A stretch of DNA of 60,000 bases from Polytrichum commune (GCA_950295325.1 OX485806.1:43645169-43705168); one strand, 5' to 3'. Numbered from the stretch's first letter, positions 11,736-23,275 are shown. Notes: generated from the letters alone by a model not told the origin. A program made the numbers and translations.

Positions 11736-12400
11736 TTTCTAACAATTTTGGTTTTGTCTCACCGCACAACAAAATCATAAATTACACGTTACAGTCTTTC
11801 CATTTTTTGAATCGGATTCTTCATCTTCTTCCACGTCCTTCACGTTTTTCTTCCAAAGTTTTTTTGAGGTTGCGACTCATTTTGTCTTTGGCATTGGTGG
11901 AACTACAATTTGTACATCCTCATCTCCTATCTCTTTCAAATTACTTGTGTACATGTCCATAATCAACATAGGTGGAAGAGAAATATGAGTTCCACGAGGC
12001 GGTTGAAAGAAATTAGGAACCCCTATACTACCTACTTGATCTTGTAAAGGAATTTGAAGAGGCTGGAAAACATAAGTTTGAGCATTTTGATATCTTTGCA
12101 TTGCTTCATATACTTCACCAAAATTTCATCCACATTTCTCTAAAAGCCCCTCCATGCTATCGATAGAAATGGTAGCAATAAATTGGCGAAAACAAAACAA
12201 TTCAGCAAAAAAAGGCCTAAAGAAAAAAAATGAGAGGATGGAGTCACAATGAACCATAAAAGTCGTATAGATTTCCACATAATTTGACAAATTTGGTTCG
12301 TTGGTCCATTCATAATTTTTTTTAATTGAAATATGACATTGGCCCCGAGGCCAAGAATTGGCCTTCCATTTTTGGTGCACCCAATTCAACGAGCTCGAGC
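11736..12400 (-). other. Unidentified segment at the broken Gypsy end
   Basis: Sequence unlike Pol replaces the rest of the element. Its better reading is on the minus strand: a 74-codon frame at 11877-12101, rich in Pro, Gln and Met, then in-frame sequence with an acidic patch (VEEDEESDSK, around 11830). I do not recognise it. It may be part of another element inserted into, or joined to, the truncated Gypsy. Confidence 0.3.
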
Positions 12401-15266
12401 CATCTCAAACCATGCATTTTTTATAAAAACATTCATAAAAGAATAAATGACTAAATGAAGTATGGCCTCTAGGTGTAAAGGAGTTGGGGCCAATTTCAAC
12501 ATTTTGACCAACATAAGTGAGGATTTGAAGTCTCTTAGACAACAAATTGGCCCCAAATACAATAATAGGGGTATAACATGAGTACTTAGATTTTTGAAGG
12601 AGAATTAAATATGCGTTATAATACCTTCGGAGGTTGGACCTTAGTTTTTTACTATTATGGCTCTAAACTCCACTAATCAATTTCATATCTACTTCTAATA
12701 TAAACCTACAACCTATTCTAAGCCTAGATGCACCAACTTTAAAACCAAGATAATCCTAACTTGTGAATTGAGATGACTTTGATATACACCAACCGGGTGT
12801 AACTCATACCACCCCTAGCTTAATGAATGAAATAACGACGATTTGATGGACCATTCAATTATTTCTTATTTCTTACTTAGTTATATTTAATTTCCAAAGC
12901 GAGGGAACTTTGCCTAAGTTCCACCCTTTACACAAATTTTTTCTTATTTAGTGAATTTTGTTTACTCATCCTATTTTATTACATTCATATATTACGCATC
13001 ATCCCTTAGCTAGTTGGTGCACTCCTTAACTCGGAACCTTCTAAGGCCTCGTGTAGGTCCTTTGAAGGTCGAGTGACATCTTAAACTCTTCGGACTTCAA
13101 CAGTCCAAAGCGTGGTGTCACCCACCAAGTTAAGTTTTCGATTCATGTTTCTTGCCAATAAGGATTTACGATTTGTTTTGTATGTTTTAATTGTTAAGTG
13201 TGTTTACACTGGATAGACTACGAAATGCAACTTAATAGGACTAGGGACGGACAACCTGTAGGTTTAATCTGTTGTACAATCTTCATAAATTGGGTCTATT
13301 ACTCCCAATCTATGGGCCCAACAACATAATAATGGATTCGCAGGTCATTTATGTCATATTTCCACCAACAACATTTAGAATGGTCGTGTCAGTGATTAAT
13401 CCAACTTATCACATACGAAACTTGCTAATAAATAAAGTTACTACCAGAAAACATACACTTGCAATCACACAATTTAACGTGCATCTACAAAAGAAAAGAA
13501 GAATTTTTTGTGTGTTTACAAACATATATCCTAATTAAAAGAAATAGTAGAGGATTTTTTCAAGCCTTATTATTAGGCCATTGAGAAAGCAAAATAAAAG
13601 TTTTTTCCTAACTACCTAGAAGCAAGGCTTTGCCCAAGCATTTAGAAGAAGAGGGATAAAATAAAATAAAATGAAGGGTTTTTTAAACCCTTTAAAAAAA
13701 TATTTGGACCCCTCCGCCATCGGCTTTATTTTTTGAATTATTTCCCAAAATTTAGGCTTGGGGGTTTTCTCGGTTGAGGTTGTCACCCTGTCGCTGAGGT
13801 GGCTCCGACGAGAAACCTTAAAAATATTTCTAAATTTTCGCCATCGAGTTGGCAAGGGGGCAAGTGGGCAAGTAGCCCCCTCGCTCTATTTCATTTTTAC
13901 TTCAAAAATCTTCATGCCGATTTCGCATTTTTATGCCAAATACCTCCAATTGTCTTATGTGGCCCATATTAACTAATAAATTAATATTTATTTAGCTAGT
14001 ATCTACTAACTTAAATCCTAGTTAGTTGTTTTTACTAGCTAGTATGTTTTTTCTACTTCGTTATTTTCTAACACAACTTAGTTTTCATTTTGGCCAATCG
14101 TACCTTAAAATAGATTTTTGTTTCTTCCGGTCAAAGGCTTGAAGTCCTCGGTAATTCACTTTCCTTCTTCTAGGCTGAACTAAATTTCCCTAAATTTCCT
14201 ATCAATTCTAAATTTTAATTCTAACATCCTAGATAAAAGTGATCCCGTGGAGTGGTGGACCACTCTAGGGGTTCACATTGTATGTGGACTAAATATAATC
14301 AAAATTCCATATTTTAGCATAAAAAAATCATCATGTTTTCCATTGACACTCTAATTGGGGAGAAAATGGCCTTTATGATTGGGATCAGAACATAATGGCA
14401 ATTGAAATTGAGAGGTCTTCCAAGGAGGGGTCTTCTATGGATGCATTGTTTGGCACCCACAAAAATGCATATGCATATTCTAATGTATTTTGTTGGTTCA
14501 TATGAGACCTACAATGTTGCAATACATAATATTGCATTAAAATTTCTCGATGGTATATTTGTTAATATCGTTGAACACTACCACCACATTGTGGTAGATT
14601 TCTCAACTATTGCATGTGCCGTTAGGTGATTTTTACCTTCTTCATTTGTGCACAATGATATGGCTTATGGCATGTATGTTTTTATAGCTTTGGCATGTGC
14701 TAAGGCTATGTCAAACCTACATGTATCAAACTCAAGGATGCAAACTTACAACTCACTATTTTCAAGCATATGGGAGACAACATAACAACAAAAATGGGCC
14801 ACTGGGAGGTAAAACAAAATATTGGGCCATGGCCAAACTTGATGCATTTTCTATATGGTATCCTCAAGTGAAGACATTATAGACTTACATTGAGAAAAAT
14901 TGATTCTTTCTTGTTTGCATGTCGGTTTTTGGATACCGGAACTTGTCCTATACATCCCATAATACCATATAGAAATGAAATCATATCACATACCACTGAA
15001 GTTCACTTTGGAATTATGGAAGAGTCAAATGGCGAAGCGGCACATGGGCTGGTGCATCTGCCAGTTCACATATAAAGGGTTGCCATATCATTAGTATCAA
15101 ATTATGTGCAAGTAACATGGATTTGTTAGCAACACCCATCAACAAAGCTCTGTTGTTGGTGCTCTCCTCAAAATGTATGAAATTTCTATCAACAATGTTA
15201 CGCAACCAACTACGCATGGAGGCTTCGTTTTTTATGATATCGGGCCTTATGTTACTTATTCTAATC
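12401..15266. other. Unassigned DNA, 2.9 kb
   Basis: No gene is supported. A small inverted repeat (TTGGGGCCAATTT near 12485 and its complement near 12545) could form a hairpin. The short open frames at 13272, 13616, 14402, 14697 and 15117 lack recognisable domains. Confidence 0.3.
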
Positions 15267-15879
15267 GGGTGCAAGCATGGTAAAGTGGACCAAAAAAGTG
15301 CTCTGGTATACTAAAACCATAATTTTTTTGGTCAAAGGCCTAAAAGTAGTAGCAAATAGTTATTTTAATTGGATTTGTTTTATGATGACCTCTATTGTTG
15401 TGTTAAATACTCAAATGTAGAATATCAAGTTGAGATCTTCAATACTTAGCATCAAAAGTGATGCTAAAAAACAAATGGTTGAGTCTGGTTTTGGATGTAG
15501 ATGTCATGACCTTAACTATTTTGAAGTTAGAATTGTTTTTTATATTCCTTGAATTCATTATCTACTTGAGGGCATCACCACAAAACTTTGTAAAAAACCA
15601 TCAATTTAATGTAATTTTATCATATTTAAAACATATTTTAGACAGTCACTTATTCAATATCACCTACTTGCACTCCACTTGCACCGTCTTCTAAAATAGG
15701 TAGACTTTTCTTAGAATTCTTTTGTCATCATAAATTGCTTGGCTTTGTAGATCAAGATGTTTTTAAAATATCTATGGTTTATTTCTTCACAAAATTCAAA
15801 ATTAGTATATAAAATTGAATCACTTTCACTTAACACTAGGCAGGGATCATGAGTTGTCCACTTTGCCGTGCTTGCACCC
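15267..15879. mobile_element. Candidate MITE or fold-back element, 613 bp
   Basis: The ends are a 24-base inverted repeat with two differences: GGGTGCAAGCATGG... at 15267-15290 and its complement at 15856-15879. Size and AT-rich interior fit a MITE. I found no convincing target duplication (left flank ...TAATC, right flank ATTCA), so family and exact ends are open. Confidence 0.5.
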
Positions 15880-16043
15880 ATTCACAAACCCGAGTGTGTG
15901 TGGTTATTGTGTAAGTGTGTTCAGGCACGTGGCTTCATGTGTTCAAACATAAGATGAAGGGTTTCCAACTCATAAAATTGCATCTTGCAAAAGACATAAT
16001 AATGCGTTACTATGGGTTTCTAATGGGCATGATTGTTGGAGGT
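15880..16043. other. Short spacer
   Basis: Non-coding sequence between the inverted-repeat element and the solo LTR. Confidence 0.3.
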
Positions 16044-16387
16044 TGTGAGCCCAAATTGATGTCCACATGTGTTGTTAACACTTATAGAACATTACAAGTG
16101 GTGTTTTGTTGATTTATTATTATTCACAAAAATATAAAAAGAGTGAAGCTTGAAGAAAGCTAAGTTTAAAGCATTAGGCTTGTGTGGAGTGAATTTAAGT
16201 AGTATGAGGACATACCTTGGTAAAGTGTGGTAGGTAGAAAGCCAAGGTTAGTTAAATGTTTGAATTAGGATTTTTGTTGATCATTTGAGGGAGGAAGGCT
16301 TAGGAGATAAGATGAGAGCCTACAAAGTAGGAGGAGATTTCGAAGGCTTATTGTGAGCCTTGAGGGTGCTCACCCCCTCAAACTCAC

Positions 16388-16395
16388 TATATAAT
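16388..16395 (+). promoter_or_regulatory. LTR core promoter TATA box
   Basis: TATATAAT followed by a pyrimidine-rich CCCTCATTCTTCCCTCACTC. The same block occurs in both LTRs of the 45-56 kb element, although the surrounding LTRs have diverged. Conservation of this block suggests a functional promoter and start region. Confidence 0.5.
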
Positions 16396-16776
16396 CCCTC
16401 ATTCTTCCCTCACTCATCCTCTCTTTCCTTCGTGCTCCTTGGCACCCCACGTGTTATAAGTGTGGGTGTATGAAAGCAAGATAGGAGCATATGTGTGTGC
16501 ATGGTTTTGAAGTTAGGAGCCAAGGCTAGTTGGCCTTGAAGAGGGCTTGACCTCTTGTTAGCATTAGTTTGGGTGTGAATGATTTTAAGATAATTTATGG
16601 CTTCAAAGTGTAGTACTTGAGTTAATATTTCTTGGATATATGTGTTTGCTAAGTGTCATCATAACTATTCCACTCGGCCTAGGAGGAAATCGAAAGGTGG
16701 AGTACTTTTGGTGACACGTTGCCGGAACACAAGTTGGTAAATGAGAGGGTTCTTTGAGTAGTCTAGGTTGTAAGGG

Positions 16777-17395
16777 GCATAACTTCCGAGCAGAAGAAGA
16801 TACTTTGTTGAAATTTGGAGGGTTAGTAAAAAACTTATTTATATGAACATGATCAAAATTTGAGGATGTTTGGAGTATTAAAGCAGCAGTTATGACATTC
16901 TGAACTTTGCCTATATTTTCAAGCTGAAATGGGTATAACTCCTGGACAAAGGCTTGGAAACGCATGAAATGTTGAGGGATGCTTTGTTCTTAGGTTTGCT
17001 AGTTGTGGTACAAATTTCAAGTCATTCCGAGTAGATGAGAAAGAGATATATCATTCTGAAGTGTTTTCAAGAGTTGCAGACTAAAAAGGCCATAACGTTT
17101 TGGCAGAAAATAAAAATAGTTGGAAATTTCAGGGGGTCATAAACAATTAGTTTTTGTGATTGCTCCCAAAATTTGAAGTTCTTTGGAGCCCGTGGGAGGA
17201 AGTTATGACATTCTGAAATCTGGGTAGAGTGACACACTAAAATGGTCATAACTGTCAGACAAAAAATGAGATAGGCTCACAAATTGGTGAGATGTTTTTT
17301 GCTCTGTCTTCCTAGTTACCGATAAAATTTCAGAACATTCCGAGAAGTAATGGGAAAGTTACACTATTCTGAAATTTGTTCTGAATGTAGCCTTG
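16777..17395 (+). repeat. ~155-bp tandem repeat, four degenerate copies
   Basis: Each unit starts with a (G)G(T/C)(C/A)ATAAC-type motif at 16777, 16929, 17087 and 17242 (spacing 152, 158, 155). Units also share a later ATTCTGAA motif and an AAATTT(C/G) block. The units are diverged from each other but the register is clear. They lie inside the solo LTR between two copies of its end motif. Confidence 0.65.
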
Positions 17396-17547
17396 GGGGT
17401 TAAATCATAAGTCATTAACGTTGTGTATATTCCAAAGGCATATTGGAATGATACATTGAGTTACTAAGGAAGGAGTTTGCTAAGGATCATCAATACTATT
17501 CCACTCGGGCTAGGACGAAATCGAAGGGTGGAGTACTTTTGGTGACA

Positions 17548-18178
17548 TAGGTATAACATAGTTCATCAAAAACTAGCCAAAGAATGTGGACGAAGATTAA
17601 TTTGTTGTTGAACATGTTCATGACCATCATATTGTTCCAAATCCCCACATTACTCCGATGAGTACAAACAATGTAAAATGCAAGATTTGCAAGCTTGCAC
17701 TTGGCCTCCTTAAAGTCACTAAGGGTGACAATTATCTTATGCATGATTTTTTGTCAAATTTGCTCAAAGTGAAGTGCATGCAAAATATATTTCTTTAAGA
17801 AAAAAAGTTAAGCATGGTGCACCCAAGCTAGAAGAATCCAATGTTTCATGCAATGAATAACAATGCATGGTTTTGTTTCAAACACCTCAAAAATTCTTAG
17901 AGCATGGATGCCAAGAATATCGAACATGTAGCCAATGCATGTTTAGTCTACAAAAATTGTGTTGGGTTGTGTGAAAATAAACCATGTTTCACAACATAGA
18001 CTAGCATTTGGAAAATGTTTTCAAAGCATTTTTTGTCTATATCATGCTTCACTATCAATGTGAATGAACATTGTTAGGTTCCTCATGCAATTATAGGGTT
18101 TTATCATTATATAATATAATGTATTAATTGTTGAAGGTTAGCAATGTACACAATATCCATATGTGTTGTCAATCACTT
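17548..18178. other. Unassigned spacer
   Basis: AT-rich, no supported gene, between the solo LTR and the CACTA end. Confidence 0.3.
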
Positions 18179-19140
18179 CACTACAAGAAAATCGACAAAC
18201 AACAACTTCGTTTGCGACTGTGAATTTGGTTGTAGAAGACCACAATGACTATTAGTATTTTTGTTATTATGGACGACTTGTAATAGACACCCAGTCGTTC
18301 CGGACATGACGTAGGAACTTGCAGCCCATAGTCATATAGGACAGTCATAATCACGACGCATACACGTGTCACACTGTGATGACGCGGCCATCCATGGCAT
18401 GGCTTCATTTCCCTGTCATCATGTGAGTTGGCTATCACGCCATGTCATTGCACACGTGGCTTCCGAGTCATCCAACCATGTCATCGTTCAATGCCCTCTA
18501 TGTGAGCCTAGGTATACATGGACACTTTACGTGTGGCGGCCTCTGATTCGCCCACGTGTCCATTTCTATAGTTATTATGTAGTTATAAGCAGTTGTTCAC
18601 CATGACATGGCGCACATGTGGTGTATATTAGGGTTTTGTCATCTTTACACCTACATGACAAATGACTAATCAGTTATTGTTTAACAACTACAAACTAGTC
18701 ACCGGTCCATCCTAGTTTGCTATGTGCCAAATTAATGAGTCTTTGTTCAGACGTTCATTAGTTTGAAATGTTATGCCATGTGTCTACGTGTCGTGTGTAT
18801 ATGTGTCATATCTGTTGAATCATTAATCCATGTACAACTACAAATGACTGGAATTCCACAACGACAGTCATTTTAGTCTACTTCTGAAGCCATGATTGTT
18901 GCGGTGCACACATTTGACATGGCATTTTGACTGCGAAACAACTTCGTGTTGTGAACAAAAACCACATTGCAACGACGTGTGTAGTCATGCATTTGTATAG
19001 ATTGGTCATCCCACCTTGGGAGTGCCTGCAAAATCTGCTAGGAATCCCACTCACCTTCGACATAATTACTTACGAACAACCAGCGATATATCGTCCACTA
19101 CCACACACCACTGTCTACTACAATGCTTGATTTCTTAAAA
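18179..19140. repeat. CACTA terminal and subterminal region
   Basis: The first 16 bases match the CACTA consensus. Motifs such as CAACTTCG (18202 and 18941), GACTGTGAA/GACTGCGAA (18218, 18929) and AACTACAAA (18685, 18836) recur. In this superfamily such subterminal repeats are binding sites for the element's DNA-binding protein. No protein is encoded here. Confidence 0.55.
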
Positions 19141-20155
19141 TAAAATTGCCACATTCAGAACATTTGCATTTACAACACCCTTTAATCAAGCCACATCCAA
19201 ATGCATCCACACTTTCAATCTGAGATTCAATATGCCTGTGCCAATCATACATGACAAACAATAGCTATATGAAATTTATTCCTCTGATCCCAACAAAATA
19301 CATGGGCATGTTTAAATGGGGGTTAAGGGTTCATATTGTAAATGACCTATGTCATCTACCTGTTAAGACTGTGATGAGAATCATGCTGCTTTCAAATTCC
19401 TCTCGTTCCACAATGTGTTGCCTCCTACCACATCCTCAACTACCCATTGGTCCCCTGCCTCATGTGGATATGGAAGACGCACATCACCCAAGTGTGCAAT
19501 GTTGACATCCACCTTGTAGCAAAAATCGGGGATGAGCTTGAAGTGAAATTTGTCCACACCATCAATTTTGTCGGTCGCCACCTTTTGTTTGTTGTTTTTT
19601 CACACTCATCATGTGCACACATTGCCCAACACTGAACTGCATCCACATGACATTCAAGAAAGAATCAATTGCATGCCTTGCTTGGATGTCTGTATCAAAG
19701 CACCAATGTCATGTACATAAAATCTTTAGGTGCACATACATAATTTATAGTGCCTTCAAATGTGGATTAATAACTCCAATATATCTCCCTAGACCTATAC
19801 AACATTGGAAGACAAGGGTTCTACTAACTTGTCGTGTAGTCTACAATGTGTTGTATTATGTGCTATCCAGTGGTTTCACAACCCTTCCCCACAGCTAGCT
19901 CTTTCCCTGGAAGCACCTGCACACGTAGCGCGAACCCAACTTCATTTAGGCATCCATCGAATTAAAGGTGAGGGGACAATGTCGAATGTGAACTACAAGT
20001 TTACAAGTCCCCTCACCTCCTGAATTTTGCAGTCTTGAGTCCGCATGTGGGAGTGCATGGCCCATGCGATACCATGTTCAGAGAAAATTGTTTAATTCAG
20101 ACACCCGTGCTTGCATTTTGGCAACATGGTAAGTGGACGAGAAACTTGCAACATC
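19141..20155 (-). other. CACTA interior, weak minus-strand frames
   Basis: Two overlapping minus-strand frames (19381-19581 and 19440-19646) suggest a decayed reading through this stretch. I cannot name a family for it. It lies downstream, on the minus strand, of the FCP1-like pseudogene and could be its continuation or another captured piece. Confidence 0.25.
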
Positions 20156-20159
20156 TTAG

Positions 20160-21119
20160 GCTTCATAAAGGCCTTCAAGAGCTGGCCACAAGGTCACCTT
20201 TAAATATTCATATTGGCAACATAGAAGGACGGGGGGGGGGGACCATGACATTCGCCTGTGGATTGCAGTCCAACCTAGGCTCATGGTGGTCGAGTATGAT
20301 GGTGTTCGTGGCATTCCAACATGGCCACATCGTCCAGACCTTTGCCAAAGGTTTCCCCCACAATGTAACCTCATCATTTTTCTGTATGATCTCACAATCC
20401 TTTGCTAATCACAAAAATATTGGCTTATGACCTTCCAAATGTGCAAACACTAGCAGTATCTTATGGAGGACCTCTTGCATATATTCACTACTCTTTATTC
20501 CCCAAAATGCTACTTTGAATTGTTTGAAACACCTCCTTAGGAATTCCATTAGCCATGGCCTAAACAAAAACCTACAGGTCATTGTTTTCTTTGTTACCCG
20601 GATGTGTGGGTTTGGATTTGGTTGTATTAGTAAACTTGTATCTATAAGAGTACCATGGACATTGAAGATCAGCAATTTGGTTGGATTATAGGATCCCGAT
20701 ATGGACGAGAAATAAAAACTGGTTGTAGGACTCACCTCACTACCAAGAGCAATGTTTTCACCACCATTGCCAGCCAATTTGCTTGGTGACATGGTTTTTG
20801 TTGTTTTACGTACAGAAAAGGAAAAATTCCCCCTTCCCGGTGACAAAGTGTGCGATAAGTCCTCCGCCATAACCCCTAAATCCCCACCTTCTACTACATC
20901 ACCCTCCCCTCTTATATTTTGCCCTTTCCCGCCATGTACACTGTCCGCTCCCCCACTCGCGGCCTCCCCACTCTGTCCTTCATTTCCTGGGTTTCCCCTA
21001 GTCCCTCCTCCCTTATTCCCACCTTCCACACCCCCACTCCCTCCATGGTCTTCCATCCCGCTCCCACCCACTGTGACCTTCTCGGTGCCCCTTCCATCCT
21101 CCACATCCCCTCCATGCAA
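20160..21119 (-). pseudogene. FCP1/NIF-like HAD phosphatase pseudogene
   Basis: Read from 21119 leftwards, an ATG frame has a low-complexity Gly/Glu-rich start (residues 1-110) and then a domain resembling the FCP1 homology (HAD-type) phosphatases that act on RNA polymerase II tails and related substrates. Landmarks are KLLIFNVHGTLIDTSL (residue about 148), FRPWLMEFLRRCFKQFKVAF, then after the stop at 20409 KPLAKVWTMWP, an NTIILDH motif, CNPQANV.VPPP and, in another frame, YLKVTLWPALEGL near 20160. The catalytic DxDGT motif reads NVHGT, so both catalytic aspartates are lost. With a stop and a frameshift this is a pseudogene, probably carried inside the CACTA element. Confidence 0.65.
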
Positions 21120-21239
21120 GGTCCCCCCCTCTTCTGTCCCGCGTCCTGCACTTGCGACGTGCCCAATAGCATCTTCAGTCCCACATCCCTTGCTGGCTCA
21201 TCGCTTTGTTGCCTTCATTTTCTTGGGGACCTTCTCATT

Positions 21240-21698
21240 TCAACGTCCCTTCATCCCGACCTCACTATTATCTTGTGCCCCACTGACACCCTTCAACTTT
21301 ACATTTTTGCTCCTAGTCAACCTAACAGATTGTTTTGGGGGGTTTTTGTCCTCATTGGGAACGTACAATACATCAACCACATCTATAGGCAATGCACTAG
21401 AGGTACCCATGCAAATCTGTTTTGACTGGGTTTGATTCTCGCACGCTGACTTGAGGGCATTTCTAGGATTGCAAGCCTCATTATCGCATGTATGGGTAGG
21501 AGGGCTCACCATGGTCTTAGACTCTAGCTTGTTCATTATTGTCGTCACCATAATGGCCTGGTTATTCAACGACATCGTGTGTGCTTTTAGAGCCTGCTCA
21601 TTATTCTGGCTAGTCATCAAAACCTTTGACAGTTGATGCGTGAAATCTGTTTGGTTGGTCTCCAAGGCAGAATTGCGTGCAAACATTCTCCCGAACAT
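21240..21698 (-). pseudogene. Upstream part of the minus-strand CACTA gene
   Basis: A 152-residue frame in the same phase as the FCP1-like frame at 20409-21119, separated from it by several stops. It is polar, Asn/Gln/Thr-rich, with a possible helical segment at residues 10-60 (TDFTHQLSKVLMTSQNNEQA). It may be the N-terminal part of the same captured gene or a TnpA-like region. I do not recognise a domain. Confidence 0.3.
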
Positions 21699-22162
21699 TG
21701 CCTGTTGTGCACATCAAGCACACACACAGAATCCACCTTAGAATGCACTCATGTGAACTTCAGTGTTTGAAGTCATTATATGGTTCGGTTACAACTACGT
21801 AATGACACGTAAACAACTCAATACAGACTACAACATTCCCTAACTACAACTAGTAAATGATTAGGAATTCAGAATTCCAACCATTTGCGAGCATCTTCCA
21901 GAACTAAACCCCTAAAGACTAGTAAATGACTAATATAGGACAATGTACCTTACAATCTTTTGGACAGGTTAATTAGAGCACCAGTTTGCGGAGAAAAAGA
22001 AGAAGAGGATATCGGTCTACAAAGACACTGCATCTATAGCCTAGAGTAGGAAGGATTCATGCGCATCTTGGAGTAAGTTCACCCAACATGAGTTCTTACT
22101 TGTGTGGCATCAATCTTTTGTAGTTTTGTGAAAATAACACACTTTTTGTCAATTCTGGTATT
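21699..22162. other. CACTA interior, non-coding
   Basis: No supported frame. ACTACAAC-type and TAGTAAATGA motifs recur (21796-21930), like those in the left subterminal region. Confidence 0.3.
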
Positions 22163-22353
22163 TACATATGGCTGAAGTTGACAGGCGTGGAGCTTATGCA
22201 TGGAGATGTTGTTTCTATTGGTTGGCCTACACGGGTAGGCAATGAAGAGCGAACAATACCTGCAAATATGCTATTAATTGCTGGAAGTGCCATTGCTAAG
22301 GAAGCCTTGTTAACAGGGGAATGAACACCACAATGGAAAGTGAGCACTTGATA
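22163..22353 (+). pseudogene. P5A-type ATPase fragment (Spf1/MIA-like)
   Basis: Translation from about 22169 gives a segment beginning WLKLTGVELMHGDVVSIG, continuing through IPANMLLIAGSAIAKEALLT to GE, a stop, then TPQWKVS. This is the actuator-domain region of P-type ATPases. The spacing and the 'PA(D/N)MLLL.GSA..(N/K)EA.LTGES.PQWK' pattern match the P5A subfamily, ER pumps that act on misinserted transmembrane proteins. The conserved LTGES serine codon is replaced by TGA (22322-22324). A splice-like gap separates it from the second piece at 23.1 kb. It lies inside the CACTA element, so capture of genomic exons by the transposon is the likeliest origin. Confidence 0.7.
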
Positions 22354-23002
22354 TATCCCGTAGAGAGCAGTGATTTCCAATGTTTTGTGTCTTATTATTT
22401 TTGAGTTAGACCTCAAAACATAATTATCGTTTGCGGAAGATGCTTCACATACATATTTTAAACCTTAAAACAAAATAAAAATGGTTCAAATCTGATGTAC
22501 ATGAGCCGCAAAAAGTACCAAAAAATGAAAGAAAAAAGTGAGTCAAATGGCAATTAATTTCTATTAGTCCTTGCCCAATTCTGAGCCTCAGAAGAAGGGT
22601 TCTTGAGATAGCCTTGCATACGATGTTTTTGACACACTCTACCATCCATTAACCTTATAAATTGTACAATCTTCTGTCCTATGGCCAGTCACACAGATTT
22701 ACGATAGTCTGATGAAGTCTAATTATGATGTCAACAAATTTGATCAGGAGGTGTCGTTATCCTACATGTGTATGTACCAGTTGCGGTCATAGTCAACAAC
22801 TTAATTACGATGTAATTATGAGAATTTATCAGGAGGTGAGGATATCCTACATGTATACATACCCTTGCAGATGATCTCTGCTTGACATATTATGAGCTTA
22901 AGACTGAAGTATAAAGCTTGATTCACATGAGGAGTTGAGGATACCAAACATTACAAACCATTTTTTCCTTATCATCTTTATGAAGACAACCTTATATGTA
23001 GT
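22354..23002. other. Interval between ATPase-like pieces
   Basis: No open frame of note. If the pieces were captured with introns, this would be intron plus decayed exon. Two similar short segments containing CAGGAGGTG and ATCCTACATGT occur near 22745 and 22830. Confidence 0.3.
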
Positions 23003-23275
23003 GTGAACTATCTTCACATCTCTCACCCTATCACACCTATCGTCTATTTTGCTACAAGAATTGTACTGCTTAAGTCAGATGTACTGAAACCTGGAAGATT
23101 GGTAATGTTGGGCATATCTGAATGTGTTACTCAAGTGTATGAACACGTGACTACAAACAATTGGGAGATTGGTCTTGTCATCCTTTATTTGGTGTTCTTT
23201 GCTTTAATTGTTGCTGGTTGTGTGCTGAAGAAGATGGGCATTTTGGTGCTAGACCTCAAACTTCCTCATTTCTAA
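23003..23275 (+). pseudogene. Second P5A-ATPase-like fragment
   Basis: This frame contains YEHVTTNNWEIGLVILYLVF followed by FALIVAGCVLKK (residues about 47-78). That resembles the membrane segment after the actuator domain of P5A ATPases, where a '.VTANSWESGLFILFLV.FA..AAGYVLKK' type sequence is expected. Order and strand agree with the piece at 22163. The beginning and end of the frame do not match the family, so only the central part is probably exon-derived. It is part of the same captured or decayed gene inside the CACTA element. Confidence 0.6.

Larger units (their letters stand above)
16044..17547 (+). mobile_element. Solo LTR, plus strand, related to the 45-56 kb element
   Basis: It starts TGTGAGCCCAAATTGATGTC and ends ...GTACTTTTGGTGACA. 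The stretch 16120-16480 is clearly homologous to the minus-strand reading of the complete element's LTRs. Shared features are ATATAAAAAGAGTG near 16132, GGTAAAGTGTGGTAGGTAGA near 16213, the GTGAGCACC-type block, and a TATATAAT box followed by CCCTCATTCTTCCCTCACTC. Flanks are GAGGT (16039-16043) and TAGGT (17548-17552), a 5-bp target duplication with one mismatch. No Gag or Pol follows. The end motif (CCACTCGG..GAAATCGAA.GGTGGAGTAC) occurs twice, at 16667 and 17498, enclosing a tandem-repeat block. Confidence 0.8.

Noticed and set aside
20229-20241. G-quadruplex or regulatory role for G runs (also near 42950)
   Set aside because: Single uninterrupted G runs without the spaced four-run pattern; probably slippage.
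20752-21435. A 227-codon plus-strand frame rich in Pro, Ser and Leu
   Set aside because: It is antisense to the Gly/Glu-rich low-complexity part of the FCP1-like pseudogene; the composition explains its openness.
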